From Cardiobacterium hominis (GTDB lineage Bacteria; Pseudomonadota; Gammaproteobacteria; Cardiobacteriales; Cardiobacteriaceae), in assembly GCF_900637305.1 (NCBI RefSeq), contig NZ_LR134365.1, positions 1,852,501-1,916,500 on the forward strand: a stretch of 64,000 nucleotides of DNA, in the 5' to 3' direction. A program made the translations under genes and the position numbers. Under the pieces are notes generated by a model, which saw only the letters and a program-made list of their open reading frames with translations, searched no databases and was not told where the DNA came from. Below are positions 44,986 through 53,446 of this stretch, piece by piece (position 1 is the first letter of the stretch; each line of letters opens with the position of its first letter).

Positions 44986-45728
44986 CGGCAGCATTCGCCC
45001 TGCAGCGGCCAGCGCTGTGGCAAATCCCGCAACCGGCGGCGGAGGTATTCGCGCACTTGCCGGAAAAAACGGCGCAGTTGCGCGCGCGCCTGCAAGACAT
45101 CTGCGCCCGCCATCAGCGGGTCAAACTCGCCAGCAGCCTGGCGGTTGAAGACATGGTGATTACCGACCAACTGGCGCAGTTTGCCGCGCCGGTAGAAGTT
45201 TTCATGCTGGAAACCGGGCGGCTGAACGCGGAAACGCTCGCCTACGCCGAGGTGGTACGCGCGCGCTACCCGGCGCTGGATTTCCGCCTCTATCAGCCGG
45301 ACGCGGCGGAAGTCGCCGAATATGTGAACACGCACGGCTTAAACGCCTTTTATCAAAGCGTCGAATTGCGCAAGCGTTGCTGCTTTATCCGCAAGGTCGC
45401 GCCGCTCAACCGCGCACTTGCCGACGCCGACGCCTGGCTCACCGGGCAGCGGCGCGCGCAATCGGTAACGCGCAGTGAACTCGCGCTGCACGAGCACGAT
45501 GAGGCGCGCGGCATCGCCAAATACAACCCGATTTTTGACTGGTCGGAAGACGACGTCTGGGCATACATCCAGCAAAACGCCATTCCTTTCAATGAACTTT
45601 ATCACCAGGGCTATCCGAGCATCGGCTGCGAGCCATGCACCATTGCCGTCAAGGCAGGCGAAGACATCCGCGCCGGCCGCTGGTGGTGGGAAAACAAAAA
45701 TAGCCGCGAATGCGGCCTGCACAAGTGA
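44982..45728 (+). CDS. cysH: Assimilatory adenylyl-sulfate (APS) reductase, CysH family
   Basis: This enzyme reduces activated sulfate to sulfite. The 248-residue CysH protein has ASSLAVEDMVITD, FMLETGRLN and the catalytic ECGLH near the C-terminus (Cys244). It also has paired cysteines RKRCCFIRK (133, 134) and GCEPC (216, 219), the four ligands of the [4Fe-4S] cluster that mark the APS-using form rather than the E. coli PAPS form. APS from CysDN can then be used directly, consistent with no cysC here. It is followed 8 nt later by cysD. Confidence 0.92.
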   Translation: MTAAFALQRPALWQIPQPAAEVFAHLPEKTAQLRARLQDICARHQRVKLASSLAVEDMVITDQLAQFAAPVEVFMLETGRLNAETLAYAEVVRARYPALDFRLYQPDAAEVAEYVNTHGLNAFYQSVELRKRCCFIRKVAPLNRALADADAWLTGQRRAQSVTRSELALHEHDEARGIAKYNPIFDWSEDDVWAYIQQNAIPFNELYHQGYPSIGCEPCTIAVKAGEDIRAGRWWWENKNSRECGLHK

Positions 45729-45736
45729 GGCTATAG

Positions 45737-46663
45737 ATGAGCAAACAAACGAAACTGTACAACGAACATCTGGACTGGCTCGAAGCCGAGTCGGTGTACA
45801 TCATCCGCGAAGTCGTCGCCGAATGCCGCAACCCGGCGCTGCTATTCTCTGGCGGCAAAGATTCGGTGGTGCTGCTGGCGCTCGCCCGCAAGGCGTTTCA
45901 GGTGGCAGGGCGCGACATCCCGCTGCCGTTCCCGCTGCTACACATCGACACCGGGCATAACTACCCGGAAGTCATCGCCTTCCGTGATGAAACGGTAAGA
46001 CAACTGCGGGCGCGGCTCGTCGTCGGTCATGTAGAAGATTCCATCGCGCGCGGCACGGTGGTGCTGCGCCGCGAGACCGATTCACGCAACGCCGCCCAAG
46101 CGGTAACACTCTTGGAAGCCATCGAAGAACACGGCTTCGACGCCCTGCTTGGCGGCGCGCGACGCGACGAAGAAAAAGCGCGGGCGAAAGAACGCATCTT
46201 TTCCTTCCGCGACGAGTTCGGGCAATGGAACCCGAAAGACCAGCGGCCAGAGCTGTGGTCGCTCTATAACACCCGCCTGCACGCCGGGGAAAACATGCGC
46301 GTCTTCCCCATATCCAACTGGACGGAACTCGACATCTGGCAATACATCGCGCGCGAAAACCTCGCGCTGCCGCCGATTTACTACGCGCACCCGCGCGAAG
46401 TGGTGGAACGGCGCGACTTGCTGGTGCCGGTAACGCCGCTGACCCCGAAACTTGACGGCGAAGAAAGCAAAACCGTGTCGGTGCGCTTCCGCACCGTTGG
46501 CGACATTTCCTGCACCTGCCCGGTAGCAAGTAGCGCGGTCGTGCCGGAAGACATCATCGCCGAAACCGCACGCGCGACCATATCCGAGCGCGCCGCCACC
46601 CGCCTCGATGACCGCGCCAGCGCTGCCGCGATGGAACAGCGAAAAAAACAGGGATATTTCTAA
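45737..46663 (+). CDS. cysD: Sulfate adenylyltransferase subunit 2
   Basis: CysD forms APS from ATP and sulfate, driven by the CysN GTPase. The 308-residue protein has the PP-loop LLFSGGKDSVVLL (about 36-48), LPFPLLHIDTGHNYPEV, GGARRDEEKARAKER, WTELDIWQYI and a C-terminal RFRTVGDISCTCPV. It ends GYF with TAA at 46661-46663, and that stop lies exactly where a MITE-like element begins. The next gene of the pathway, cysN, is displaced 387 bp downstream. Confidence 0.94.
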   Translation: MSKQTKLYNEHLDWLEAESVYIIREVVAECRNPALLFSGGKDSVVLLALARKAFQVAGRDIPLPFPLLHIDTGHNYPEVIAFRDETVRQLRARLVVGHVEDSIARGTVVLRRETDSRNAAQAVTLLEAIEEHGFDALLGGARRDEEKARAKERIFSFRDEFGQWNPKDQRPELWSLYNTRLHAGENMRVFPISNWTELDIWQYIARENLALPPIYYAHPREVVERRDLLVPVTPLTPKLDGEESKTVSVRFRTVGDISCTCPVASSAVVPEDIIAETARATISERAATRLDDRASAAAMEQRKKQGYF

Positions 46664-46980
46664 GAGCCTATTCAACATCACGAAAAAGCTATCTTTTAGT
46701 GAACGAAGCGAGGCAGGCCGCCGATATGTTCCCTCTCCCTGTGGGGGAGGGTTAGGGTGGGGGCAGCAAGCACACCGCGCAGCGACGAAAACAATTTACA
46801 TACACGAACCTCGCTACCGCGTATGTAAATCGCTGATAAGCCCCCTCTCCCTGTGGGAGAGGGTGAGGGCAGCAACCAATTGAAAAATCGAAATCTTATC
46901 TCGTAAATAAGATTGTCCACCCCCTCCCTAGCCCTCCCCCGCTGCGGGCTTCGCCCTGCAGGGGAGGGGAATTTCCCAAT
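46661..46980. repeat. Mosaic MITE-like sequence between cysD and cysN
   Basis: The segment starts TAAGAGCCTATTCAACATCA (left-terminus type) at the cysD stop. It contains two CCCTCTCCCTGTGGG-type blocks, the palindrome at 46794, the GAAAAATCGAAATCTTATCT block and the GCGGGCTTCGCCCTGCAGGG hairpin. A short GTGGGTC/GACCCAC hairpin follows at 46991-47008. No right terminus matching the family is seen, so the boundary is approximate. There is no gene in the 387-bp gap. Confidence 0.65.
46794..46830. repeat. Dispersed palindromic repeat, intact copy
   Basis: It has perfect 10-bp arms ATTTACATAC / GTATGTAAAT with a central ACGAACCTCGCTACCGC. This is the clearest unoccupied example of the site that both IS30 copies have entered. 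Confidence 0.8.
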
Positions 46981-47050
46981 GTCTTGCCGTGGTGGGTCAA
47001 GACCCACCCTACATTTATTCACCGCAACCGCAGCAACCCAAGGAACCCCC

Positions 47051-48334
47051 ATGCCCAACCTCAACCAACACGCGCCGCTGCGCTTTATCACCGCCGGCAG
47101 CGTCGATGACGGCAAATCCACCCTCATCGGCCGCCTGCTCTACGACAGCAAGGCGCTGCTCGGCGACCAGTTACAACAAATCGAAGCCACGAGCGCCAAC
47201 GGCAACCCCGACTTTTCCGCCCTGACTGACGGCCTCGAAGCCGAACGCGAACAAGGCATCACCATCGACGTTGCCTACCGCTACTTCAGCACCGCGCGGC
47301 GCAAATACATCATCGCCGACACCCCCGGCCACGAACAGTACACGCGCAACATGGTTACCGGCGCATCCACCGCGCACGCCGCCGTCCTCTTGCTCGACGC
47401 TGCGCAACTCGATTACAGCCAAACGCCGCTGCAACTGTTGCCACAAACCAAGCGACACAGCGCCATCCTGCATCACCTACGCTGCCCGCACATCATCGTT
47501 GCCATCAACAAAATGGATTTGCTCGACTACGACGAAGACAAATACCGCGCCATTACCGCCGCCTACGACGCGCTGGCGCAACAACTCGGCCTCGCCAACG
47601 TCCACTACATCCCGGTGTCGGCATTAAATGGCGACAACATCGTGCACGCGAGCCAACACACCCCGTGGTACACCGGCGGCAGCCTGCTTGCCACCCTCGA
47701 AGCGCTGCCGGTCGGCGAAAGCGTCAGCGACGCACCTGCCGCCTTCCATTTCCCGGTGCAGAACGTGCTGCGCGCCGACGGCAGCAAGCAGGACGACTTC
47801 CGTGGCTACCAAGGGCGGATAGAAGCGGGCAGCGTGCGCGTTGGCGACCGCATCCGCGTTGAGCCGGCGGGACAAAAAAGCAGCGTGCGCGAAATCATCG
47901 GCTTGAACGGCAGCGTAGCGACGGCAGGCGTCGGCGAAAACATCACCCTGCGCCTTGCTGATGACATTGACATCTCGCGCGGCGATACCCTGCTTGCCGC
48001 CACAAACGCGGCAGAAAACCGGCGCGAACTGCGCGCGACGCTGTGCTGGTTTGACCAGCGCCCGCTCAACCCGGCGCGCAAATACCTGCTCAAACACACC
48101 ACGCGCACCGTCGCCGCGAAAATCCGCCAGATAGAACACATTTGGGACGTGCATACCTTGAGCAACTACGCCGACCGCGACACCCTCAACATGAACGACC
48201 TCGGCGAAGTGAGCATTGTGCTGCAACAGCCCGTCGCCGCCAGCAGCTACGCGGAAAACCCCGCCACCGGCGCCTTCATCCTCATTGACGACGCCAGCAA
48301 TCAGACGGTTGCCGCCGGGATGATTGTGGCGTAA
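47051..48334 (+). CDS. cysN: Sulfate adenylyltransferase subunit 1 (GTPase)
   Basis: CysN is the EF-Tu-like GTPase subunit that drives APS synthesis by CysD. The 427-residue protein has G1 GSVDDGKST (about 16-24), the EREQGITIDVAYRYF effector region, G3 DTPGHEQYTRNM and G4 AINKMDLLDY, plus two C-terminal beta domains. It has no fused APS-kinase (CysC) domain. The ATG at 47051 fits the family N-terminus. Upstream in-frame codons come from the repeat sequence and are rejected. Confidence 0.94.
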   Translation: MPNLNQHAPLRFITAGSVDDGKSTLIGRLLYDSKALLGDQLQQIEATSANGNPDFSALTDGLEAEREQGITIDVAYRYFSTARRKYIIADTPGHEQYTRNMVTGASTAHAAVLLLDAAQLDYSQTPLQLLPQTKRHSAILHHLRCPHIIVAINKMDLLDYDEDKYRAITAAYDALAQQLGLANVHYIPVSALNGDNIVHASQHTPWYTGGSLLATLEALPVGESVSDAPAAFHFPVQNVLRADGSKQDDFRGYQGRIEAGSVRVGDRIRVEPAGQKSSVREIIGLNGSVATAGVGENITLRLADDIDISRGDTLLAATNAAENRRELRATLCWFDQRPLNPARKYLLKHTTRTVAAKIRQIEHIWDVHTLSNYADRDTLNMNDLGEVSIVLQQPVAASSYAENPATGAFILIDDASNQTVAAGMIVA

Positions 48335-48354
48335 CCCCGCGCGCTTGCCGCAGC

Positions 48355-48382
48355 AAAAATCCCGCCAATGGCGGGATTTTTT
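48355..48382 (+). terminator. Terminator after cysN
   Basis: AAAAATCCCGCC / GGCGGGATTTTT with an AAT loop and a T-run lies 20 nt after the cysN stop. Confidence 0.9.
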
Positions 48383-48384
48383 CG

Positions 48385-48858
48385 CTTAGAATCTGTTCCG
48401 AATCTAGCGGCATACAGAGAAAACACCCTCCCCTGCAGGGCGAAGCCCGCAGCGGGGGAGGGCTGGGGAGGGGGAGCGATATTGCTGATGAATCGAAATT
48501 CTGATTTTTCAATTAGTTGCTGCCCTCTCCCCCTTTTCTCTCGCTTCGTAAGCTGTTCCAGTCGTTACGCGAGCAATGCTTGTCCCACAGGGACTGGAAC
48601 AGCTCGCGTAGCGAGAGAGGGGCTAGTTAGCTGAAATACGCTTCTAATATGTCCCTTTCCCCGTGGGGGACTGGAACAGCTCATCCGAAGGACGACAAGC
48701 ATTTGCTCGCGACGCGAGAGAAAGTTGGGTGAGGGCGGCAAACGTGAAAAATCAAAATCTTATCTCGTAAACAACACCGTCCACCCCCTCCCCATTCCTC
48801 CCCCGCTGCGGGCTTCGCCCTGCAGGGGAGGGGGATTCAAATTGCAAACAGCCCCTAA
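48385..48858. repeat. Composite of two mosaic MITE-like units
   Basis: The left terminus CTTAGAATCTGTTCCGAATC and the right terminus AAATTGCAAACAGCCCCTAA enclose 474 bp in which every internal block occurs twice and in opposite order. Two GC-rich CCCTGCAGGGCGAAG hairpins, two GAAAAATC/GATTTTTC blocks and facing CTGTTCCAGT / ACTGGAACAG blocks are visible. It looks like one unit inserted near, or inverted beside, another. The gap to sitA holds no gene. Confidence 0.7.
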
Positions 48859-49000
48859 AAAACCCACTATCCACGCGCTTGCACAGACACTTACCCATAT
48901 TGGCAACGCAAAATAATCACCCATCATTCACCTGCAAAATCAACACAAAAAGATAACTTTCTGCAATACAGCATCTTGTACAAATAACAGCCGTTCGCAT

Positions 49001-49029
49001 TTGGAAGCCAAAAAAATTGCGCGTATCAT
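49001..49029 (+). promoter_or_regulatory. Promoter of sitABCD
   Basis: TTGGAA, a 17-bp spacer and TATCAT lie 45 nt upstream of the sitA ATG. No clear Fur or MntR box was identified by eye. Confidence 0.6.
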
Positions 49030-49074
49030 ACGAGCGGGCGCCCACACATTCGTTTTCAACTTTTGAGGTTTAAC

Positions 49075-49956
49075 ATGAAAAAACTGCTCTTTTCCCTGCT
49101 TTTTTGCGTCGTTTCGCCGCTTTTCGCCGCAGGCGACAAACCCTTTACGGTGGTTACGACCTTCACCGTCATCGCCGATATGGCGCAGAACGTCGCCGGT
49201 GATGATGCCAAGGTGGTTTCCATCACCAAGCCGGGCGCGGAAATCCACGATTACGAGCCGACGCCGCAGGATTTGGTCAAGGCGCAGGAAGCGGATTTGG
49301 TCTTGTGGAATGGGCTGAATTTGGAACGCTGGTTTGAGCGTTTCTTTGCCAACGTCAAAGACGTACCGTCTGTGGTGGTCACGGAAGGCGTTGAGCCGAT
49401 GTCGATTCACGGCGGCGAGTACGACGGCAAGCCGAACCCGCACGCCTGGATGTCGGTCAGTAATGCCAAGATTTATGTGAAGAATATTGAGGCGGCGCTC
49501 GCCAAGCACGACCCGGCGCACGCGGAGAATTATCACAAGAACGCCGCCGCCTATCTCGCCAAGCTGGAAGCGATGGACGCGAAGTTGAAGAAAGATGTCG
49601 CGAAAATTCCGGAAGCGCAGCGCTGGCTGGTATCAAGCGAGGGCGCGTTCAGTTATCTCGCCCGCGATTTGGGTTTCAAGGAAGCGTATCTTTGGCCGAT
49701 TAACGCCGAGCAGCAGGGCACGCCGCAGCAGGTGAGCGCCTTGATTGAGACGGTGCGCGCCAACAAGATTCCGGTCGTTTTCAGCGAAAGCACGATTTCT
49801 GACAAGCCGGCGAAGCAGGTCGCCAAGGAGTCCGGCGCGAAGTACGGCGGCGTCCTTTATGTGGATTCGCTTTCTGCCGCCGATGGTCCGGTGCCGACCT
49901 ATCTGGATCTGCTCAAAGTCACGACCGACACGGTGATCAATGGTTTCCAGCACTGA
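49075..49956 (+). CDS. sitA: Mn/Fe ABC transporter substrate-binding protein (SitA/YfeA type)
   Basis: This periplasmic cluster A-I metal-binding protein has a signal peptide (MKKLLFSLLFCVVSPLFAA). The four metal ligands typical of Mn/Fe carriers are His58 (GAEIHDYEPTP), His123 (KPNPHAWMS), Glu189 (SSEGAFSYLARD) and Asp264 (LYVDSLSAADGPVP). It lacks the His-rich loop expected of zinc-specific ZnuA. Similarity to YfeA is extensive by memory of that family. The chosen ATG follows TTGAGGTTTAAC and overlaps the next gene by 17 nt. Confidence 0.92.
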   Translation: MKKLLFSLLFCVVSPLFAAGDKPFTVVTTFTVIADMAQNVAGDDAKVVSITKPGAEIHDYEPTPQDLVKAQEADLVLWNGLNLERWFERFFANVKDVPSVVVTEGVEPMSIHGGEYDGKPNPHAWMSVSNAKIYVKNIEAALAKHDPAHAENYHKNAAAYLAKLEAMDAKLKKDVAKIPEAQRWLVSSEGAFSYLARDLGFKEAYLWPINAEQQGTPQQVSALIETVRANKIPVVFSESTISDKPAKQVAKESGAKYGGVLYVDSLSAADGPVPTYLDLLKVTTDTVINGFQH

Positions 49957-50773
49957 TGCCATCTCGCTCGCGGTTGAGCATGTCAGCGTGACTTATCCGA
50001 ACGGTCACCAGGCCATCCGCGACATCAGTTTCACCCTGCAAGGGCGCACCGTTTGCGCCCTTGTCGGCGTGAATGGTTCGGGTAAATCGACGCTGTTTAA
50101 CACCATCATGGGCATCATCCGCCCGCAGGCGGGCAGCGTGCGCGTCAATGGCCTGCCGGTCGCACAGGCGATGCGGCAAAACGGCATCGCTTATGTGCCG
50201 CAAAGCGAGAATATTGACTGGCATTTCCCGATTTTGGTGAAAGATGTCGTCATGTTGGGGCGTTATGGCCACATGGGCATGCTGCGCCGTCCGCGTACTG
50301 CCGACCGCGAAGCGGTTGCCGCCGCGCTGGAGCGTCTCGGCATCGCTGACCTTGCCGAGCGGCAAATCGGCGCGCTGTCCGGCGGGCAGAAAAAGCGCGT
50401 TTTTCTCGCCCGCGCCTTGGCACAGCAAAGCCGCATTATCCTGCTCGATGAACCGTTTACCGGCGTGGATGCGAAAACGGAATTTGCGGTGATGGAGCTG
50501 CTGAAAAACTTGCGCGACGAGGGCTATTTGATGCTGGTTTCCACCCACAACCTCGGCGCGGTGCCGCAGTATTGCAACGAAGTGGTGCTGATTAACCGCG
50601 AACTCATCGCCCACGGCGACATCGCTGAAATCTACACCGTCGATAATCTGGAACGCGCTTTCGGCAGCGTGCTGAAAAACATCGGCCTCGGCGAAGTCGC
50701 GCCGCAAGTGCGCATCGTCAGCGATGACGAACATCCCGCGGTCTTCGTCGATGACCGGAGTAGCTGCCCATGA
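49940..50773 (+). CDS. sitB: Mn/Fe ABC transporter ATP-binding protein
   Basis: This 277-residue ATPase energises the SitCD permease. It has Walker A GVNGSGKST, the Q-loop region YVPQSENIDWHFP (a hallmark of metal-type ATPases), the signature LSGGQKKRVFLARAL, Walker B IILLDEPFTGVD and the H-loop STHN. The ATG at 49940 overlaps the sitA end by 17 nt and follows CGGTGATCA. Its end overlaps sitC as ATGA. Confidence 0.93.
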   Translation: MVSSTDAISLAVEHVSVTYPNGHQAIRDISFTLQGRTVCALVGVNGSGKSTLFNTIMGIIRPQAGSVRVNGLPVAQAMRQNGIAYVPQSENIDWHFPILVKDVVMLGRYGHMGMLRRPRTADREAVAAALERLGIADLAERQIGALSGGQKKRVFLARALAQQSRIILLDEPFTGVDAKTEFAVMELLKNLRDEGYLMLVSTHNLGAVPQYCNEVVLINRELIAHGDIAEIYTVDNLERAFGSVLKNIGLGEVAPQVRIVSDDEHPAVFVDDRSSCP

Positions 50774-51609
50774 CCGCGCTCCTCGCCCCGTTGCAATACG
50801 ACTTCATGATCAAGGCGCTCATCAGCGCGGCCGCGGTCGGCGGCGTCTGCGCGCTGCTCTCGGTCTATCTCATGCTCAAAGGCTGGTCGCTGGTTGGCGA
50901 CGCGCTCTCGCACGCGGTCGTCCCCGGCGTCGCGCTCGCCTACCTGTGGAAACTGCCTTACGCCCTCGGCGCCTTCACCACCGGCATCCTCGCCGCCGCC
51001 GCCATGCTCATCCTGAAGCGCCTGCCGATGCTGCGCCAGGACGCCATCATCGGCCTCGTCTTCACCACCTTCTTCGCCGCCGGACTTTTCATCATCTCCC
51101 TCTACCCGACCGCCATCAACCTGCAAGCGGTCATCTACGGCAACATCCTCGGCATCGACGACCACGACCTCTGGCAAATGCTCGCCATCTGCGCCGTCTC
51201 GCTCATCATCCTCGCCGCCAAATGGCGCGACCTGATGCTCTACTTCTTCGACGACATCCAGGCGGTCACCGCCGGCCTTCCCGTCGCCCGCCTGCGCTGG
51301 ACGTTTTTCCTGCTGGTCAGCGCCGCCGTCGTCGCCGCCCTGCAAACCGTCGGCGCCATCCTCGTCATCGCCCTGCTCATCACCCCCGGCGCTACCGCCT
51401 TCCTCCTCTGCCGCAGCTTCGGCAAAGTGCTCATCACCGCCTTTGCCATCGGCGTCAACACCGCCGTCATCGGCACCTACGCCAGCTACTTTCTGGACAG
51501 CATCACCGGCGCCGTCATCGTCGTCCTGCAAGGCGGCCTGTTCCTCGCCGTTTTTGCCGTCCGCCGCCTGCAACACCTCGCCCGACTGCGCCATGAACCC
51601 CATCCTTGA
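50770..51609 (+). CDS. sitC: Mn/Fe ABC transporter permease (first)
   Basis: This 279-residue ABC-3 family permease has about eight helices. GWSLVGDALSHAVVPGVALAY is the conserved early motif and VGAILVIALLITPGATAFLL the conserved late one. Two different permease genes in tandem (this and sitD) are diagnostic of the SitABCD/YfeABCD type, as Znu systems have one. It overlaps sitB by 4 nt and sitD by 17 nt. Confidence 0.93.
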   Translation: MTALLAPLQYDFMIKALISAAAVGGVCALLSVYLMLKGWSLVGDALSHAVVPGVALAYLWKLPYALGAFTTGILAAAAMLILKRLPMLRQDAIIGLVFTTFFAAGLFIISLYPTAINLQAVIYGNILGIDDHDLWQMLAICAVSLIILAAKWRDLMLYFFDDIQAVTAGLPVARLRWTFFLLVSAAVVAALQTVGAILVIALLITPGATAFLLCRSFGKVLITAFAIGVNTAVIGTYASYFLDSITGAVIVVLQGGLFLAVFAVRRLQHLARLRHEPHP

Positions 51610-52408
51610 AGCCCTGCAATACCCCTTCATGCAACAAGCGCTGGCTGTCGCGCTGCTGCTCGCCGTCACCTGCGCCCTGCTCTCCTGCTACATCGTCCAC
51701 AAAGGCTGGGCGCTGATGGGCGATGCCATCTCGCATGCCGTCCTGCCCGGCATCGTCATCGCCAGCAGCATCGGCGCGCCGCTCATCCTCGGCGCCTTCG
51801 CCGCCGGTCTCACCTGTACGCTCGCCACCGGCTGGCTCGAAGAACGCAGCACGCTGAAAAGCGACACCCTGCTCGGCATCACCTTCGCCACCCTCTTCGC
51901 CGCCGGCTTCCTCCTCTACCAAAAAAGCGGCACCGACCAGCACCTCACCCACATCCTCTTCGGCAACCTGCTCGGCATCACGCCGACCCAGCTATGGCAA
52001 GTCGTCGCCATCTGCGCCGCCGTGCTCGCCGTGCTTGCCGTCAAATGGCGCGACTACCTGCTCTACACCTTCGACGAAGCGCAAGCGCGCCTTGTCGGCA
52101 TGAACGTCCCCCTGCTGCACACCAGCCTGCTCGTCATGCTGACGCTGACCGCCATCGGCGCGATGCAGGCGGTTGGCGTTGTTCTCGTCGTCGCCTTGCT
52201 CATCGCCCCCGGCGTCAGCGCACAACTCGTCACCCGCCGCTTCCACCACACCCTTGCCGTCGCCGTCGCCCTGTCGGTCGCGGCCAGCATCAGCGGCGTC
52301 CTCATCAGCTACCACTTAAACGCCTCCATCGGCGCAAGCATCGTCCTCTGCCAGGCCGCCGGCTTCCTGCTCATGCTGGCATTGCGGTTGATATGGCGGC
52401 GAGGGTGA
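51593..52408 (+). CDS. sitD: Mn/Fe ABC transporter permease (second)
   Basis: This 271-residue ABC-3 permease is paralogous to sitC, with GWALMGDAISHAVLPGIVIA and VGVVLVVALLIAPGVSAQL at matching positions. The ATG at 51593 lies inside the sitC 3' end, and the longer upstream frame is out of register with a membrane N-terminus and is rejected. It is the last gene of sitABCD. No hairpin with a T-run is evident before the next promoter. Confidence 0.92.
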   Translation: MNPILEALQYPFMQQALAVALLLAVTCALLSCYIVHKGWALMGDAISHAVLPGIVIASSIGAPLILGAFAAGLTCTLATGWLEERSTLKSDTLLGITFATLFAAGFLLYQKSGTDQHLTHILFGNLLGITPTQLWQVVAICAAVLAVLAVKWRDYLLYTFDEAQARLVGMNVPLLHTSLLVMLTLTAIGAMQAVGVVLVVALLIAPGVSAQLVTRRFHHTLAVAVALSVAASISGVLISYHLNASIGASIVLCQAAGFLLMLALRLIWRRG

Positions 52409-52427
52409 GGCATATCAGCCTCATCAT

Positions 52428-52456
52428 TTGGCAATCCCCCATGCAAGGGGCATAAT
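52428..52456 (+). promoter_or_regulatory. Promoter of the first lipoprotein gene
   Basis: TTGGCA, a 17-bp spacer and CATAAT end 51 nt before the ATG. The second lipoprotein gene has the same GCATAATG box at 53390-53397 followed by a similar CGCCGT(T)GTCGCA stretch, so the promoter was duplicated with the gene. Confidence 0.55.
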
Positions 52457-52507
52457 GCCGCCGTCGCAAGAACGCGGCAAAACCCACAAACCTATGGAGA
52501 ACACGCA

Positions 52508-53299
52508 ATGAAAAAACACACACTCGGCCTGAGTATCGCCACCATCCTGTTGCTTGCAGCCTGCGGAGGCGGCGGCAGCGACGACAACAACCCTGCCGAT
52601 CCGAATAACGGCGGCAGCAATAACAACACCCCGTCCGTGCCGAAGATCAGCAGCCCTGCCGCGCCGACCAACAAGGTCAGCGGCACTTACCAGGGCAAGG
52701 CATACATCATCCCGGTCAATGGGGGCACAGGCAAAGCTGAAAACATTGGCGGCAACAACATTGCTACGCCAACTATCAGTGGTCAGCAAATCGCTACCGA
52801 AATCCCCAATATCAGTGGCGGTGGCATGACCTTTATCAGCAACAGCAACATCTTTGGTAAAAGCTACCGCTTCTTTGTTGCCAGTGGCAGAAATGAACTG
52901 CCCAACAGCCGTTTCGGCTACATTAACGAAGGCGACAAGGACTACATTTTCAGCCACGGTACGCTCACGACCAATATGCCAACCAGCGGTACCGCCAAAT
53001 ATAGCGGTGAAGCCGTTTTGGGTCGTTCAGCATCCGGTACGCTTGGTACAGCAAATATTACTGCCGATTTCGGTCAGAAAACCCTTGCCGGCAGCATTAC
53101 GCGATCAAAAGACAGCGACATTAACTTCAATCAAATTGATCTCAACGCCACCATCAGCGGCAACAGCTTCAGCGGTGACGGTGCAGTCAAAGCCAACGGC
53201 AACTTCTACGGCAACAACGCCGCCGAAGTGGGCGGTATCTTCCACGACACCACACAAAACCTCTACGGCAGCTTCGGCGCCAAACGTGCCAGCAACTAA
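52508..53299 (+). CDS. TbpB-like barrel surface lipoprotein (tandem copy 1)
   Basis: This 263-residue lipoprotein has a signal peptide with lipobox LLLAAC (Cys19). A GGGGSDDNN-type flexible linker follows, then a beta-rich domain ending in the repeated Gly pattern GNFYGNNAAEVGGIFHD...GSFGAKR. That C-terminal pattern matches the eight-stranded barrel of TbpB-like and other Slam-exported lipoproteins. It is probably on the outer surface, with an unknown ligand. No Slam, TbpA or HpuB homologue is in the window. Own terminator follows. Confidence 0.75.
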   Translation: MKKHTLGLSIATILLLAACGGGGSDDNNPADPNNGGSNNNTPSVPKISSPAAPTNKVSGTYQGKAYIIPVNGGTGKAENIGGNNIATPTISGQQIATEIPNISGGGMTFISNSNIFGKSYRFFVASGRNELPNSRFGYINEGDKDYIFSHGTLTTNMPTSGTAKYSGEAVLGRSASGTLGTANITADFGQKTLAGSITRSKDSDINFNQIDLNATISGNSFSGDGAVKANGNFYGNNAAEVGGIFHDTTQNLYGSFGAKRASN

Positions 53300-53314
53300 G
53301 CACCGCCAATCGCC

Positions 53315-53340
53315 AAGGGCTGCATCCGCAGCCCTTTTTT
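53315..53340 (+). terminator. Terminator after lipoprotein 1
   Basis: AAGGGCTGC / GCAGCCCTT with an ATCC loop and six T lies 15 nt past the stop. The same stem sequence recurs after lipoprotein 2. Confidence 0.9.
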
Positions 53341-53446
53341 CATGCTGAATCGTAACAGGGGGCGTCATTAAACCTTCATGTTGGCGCGCGCATAATGGCG
53401 CCGTTGTCGCAGCACGACAACAAACGCATCCCAACCGGAGATTCCC

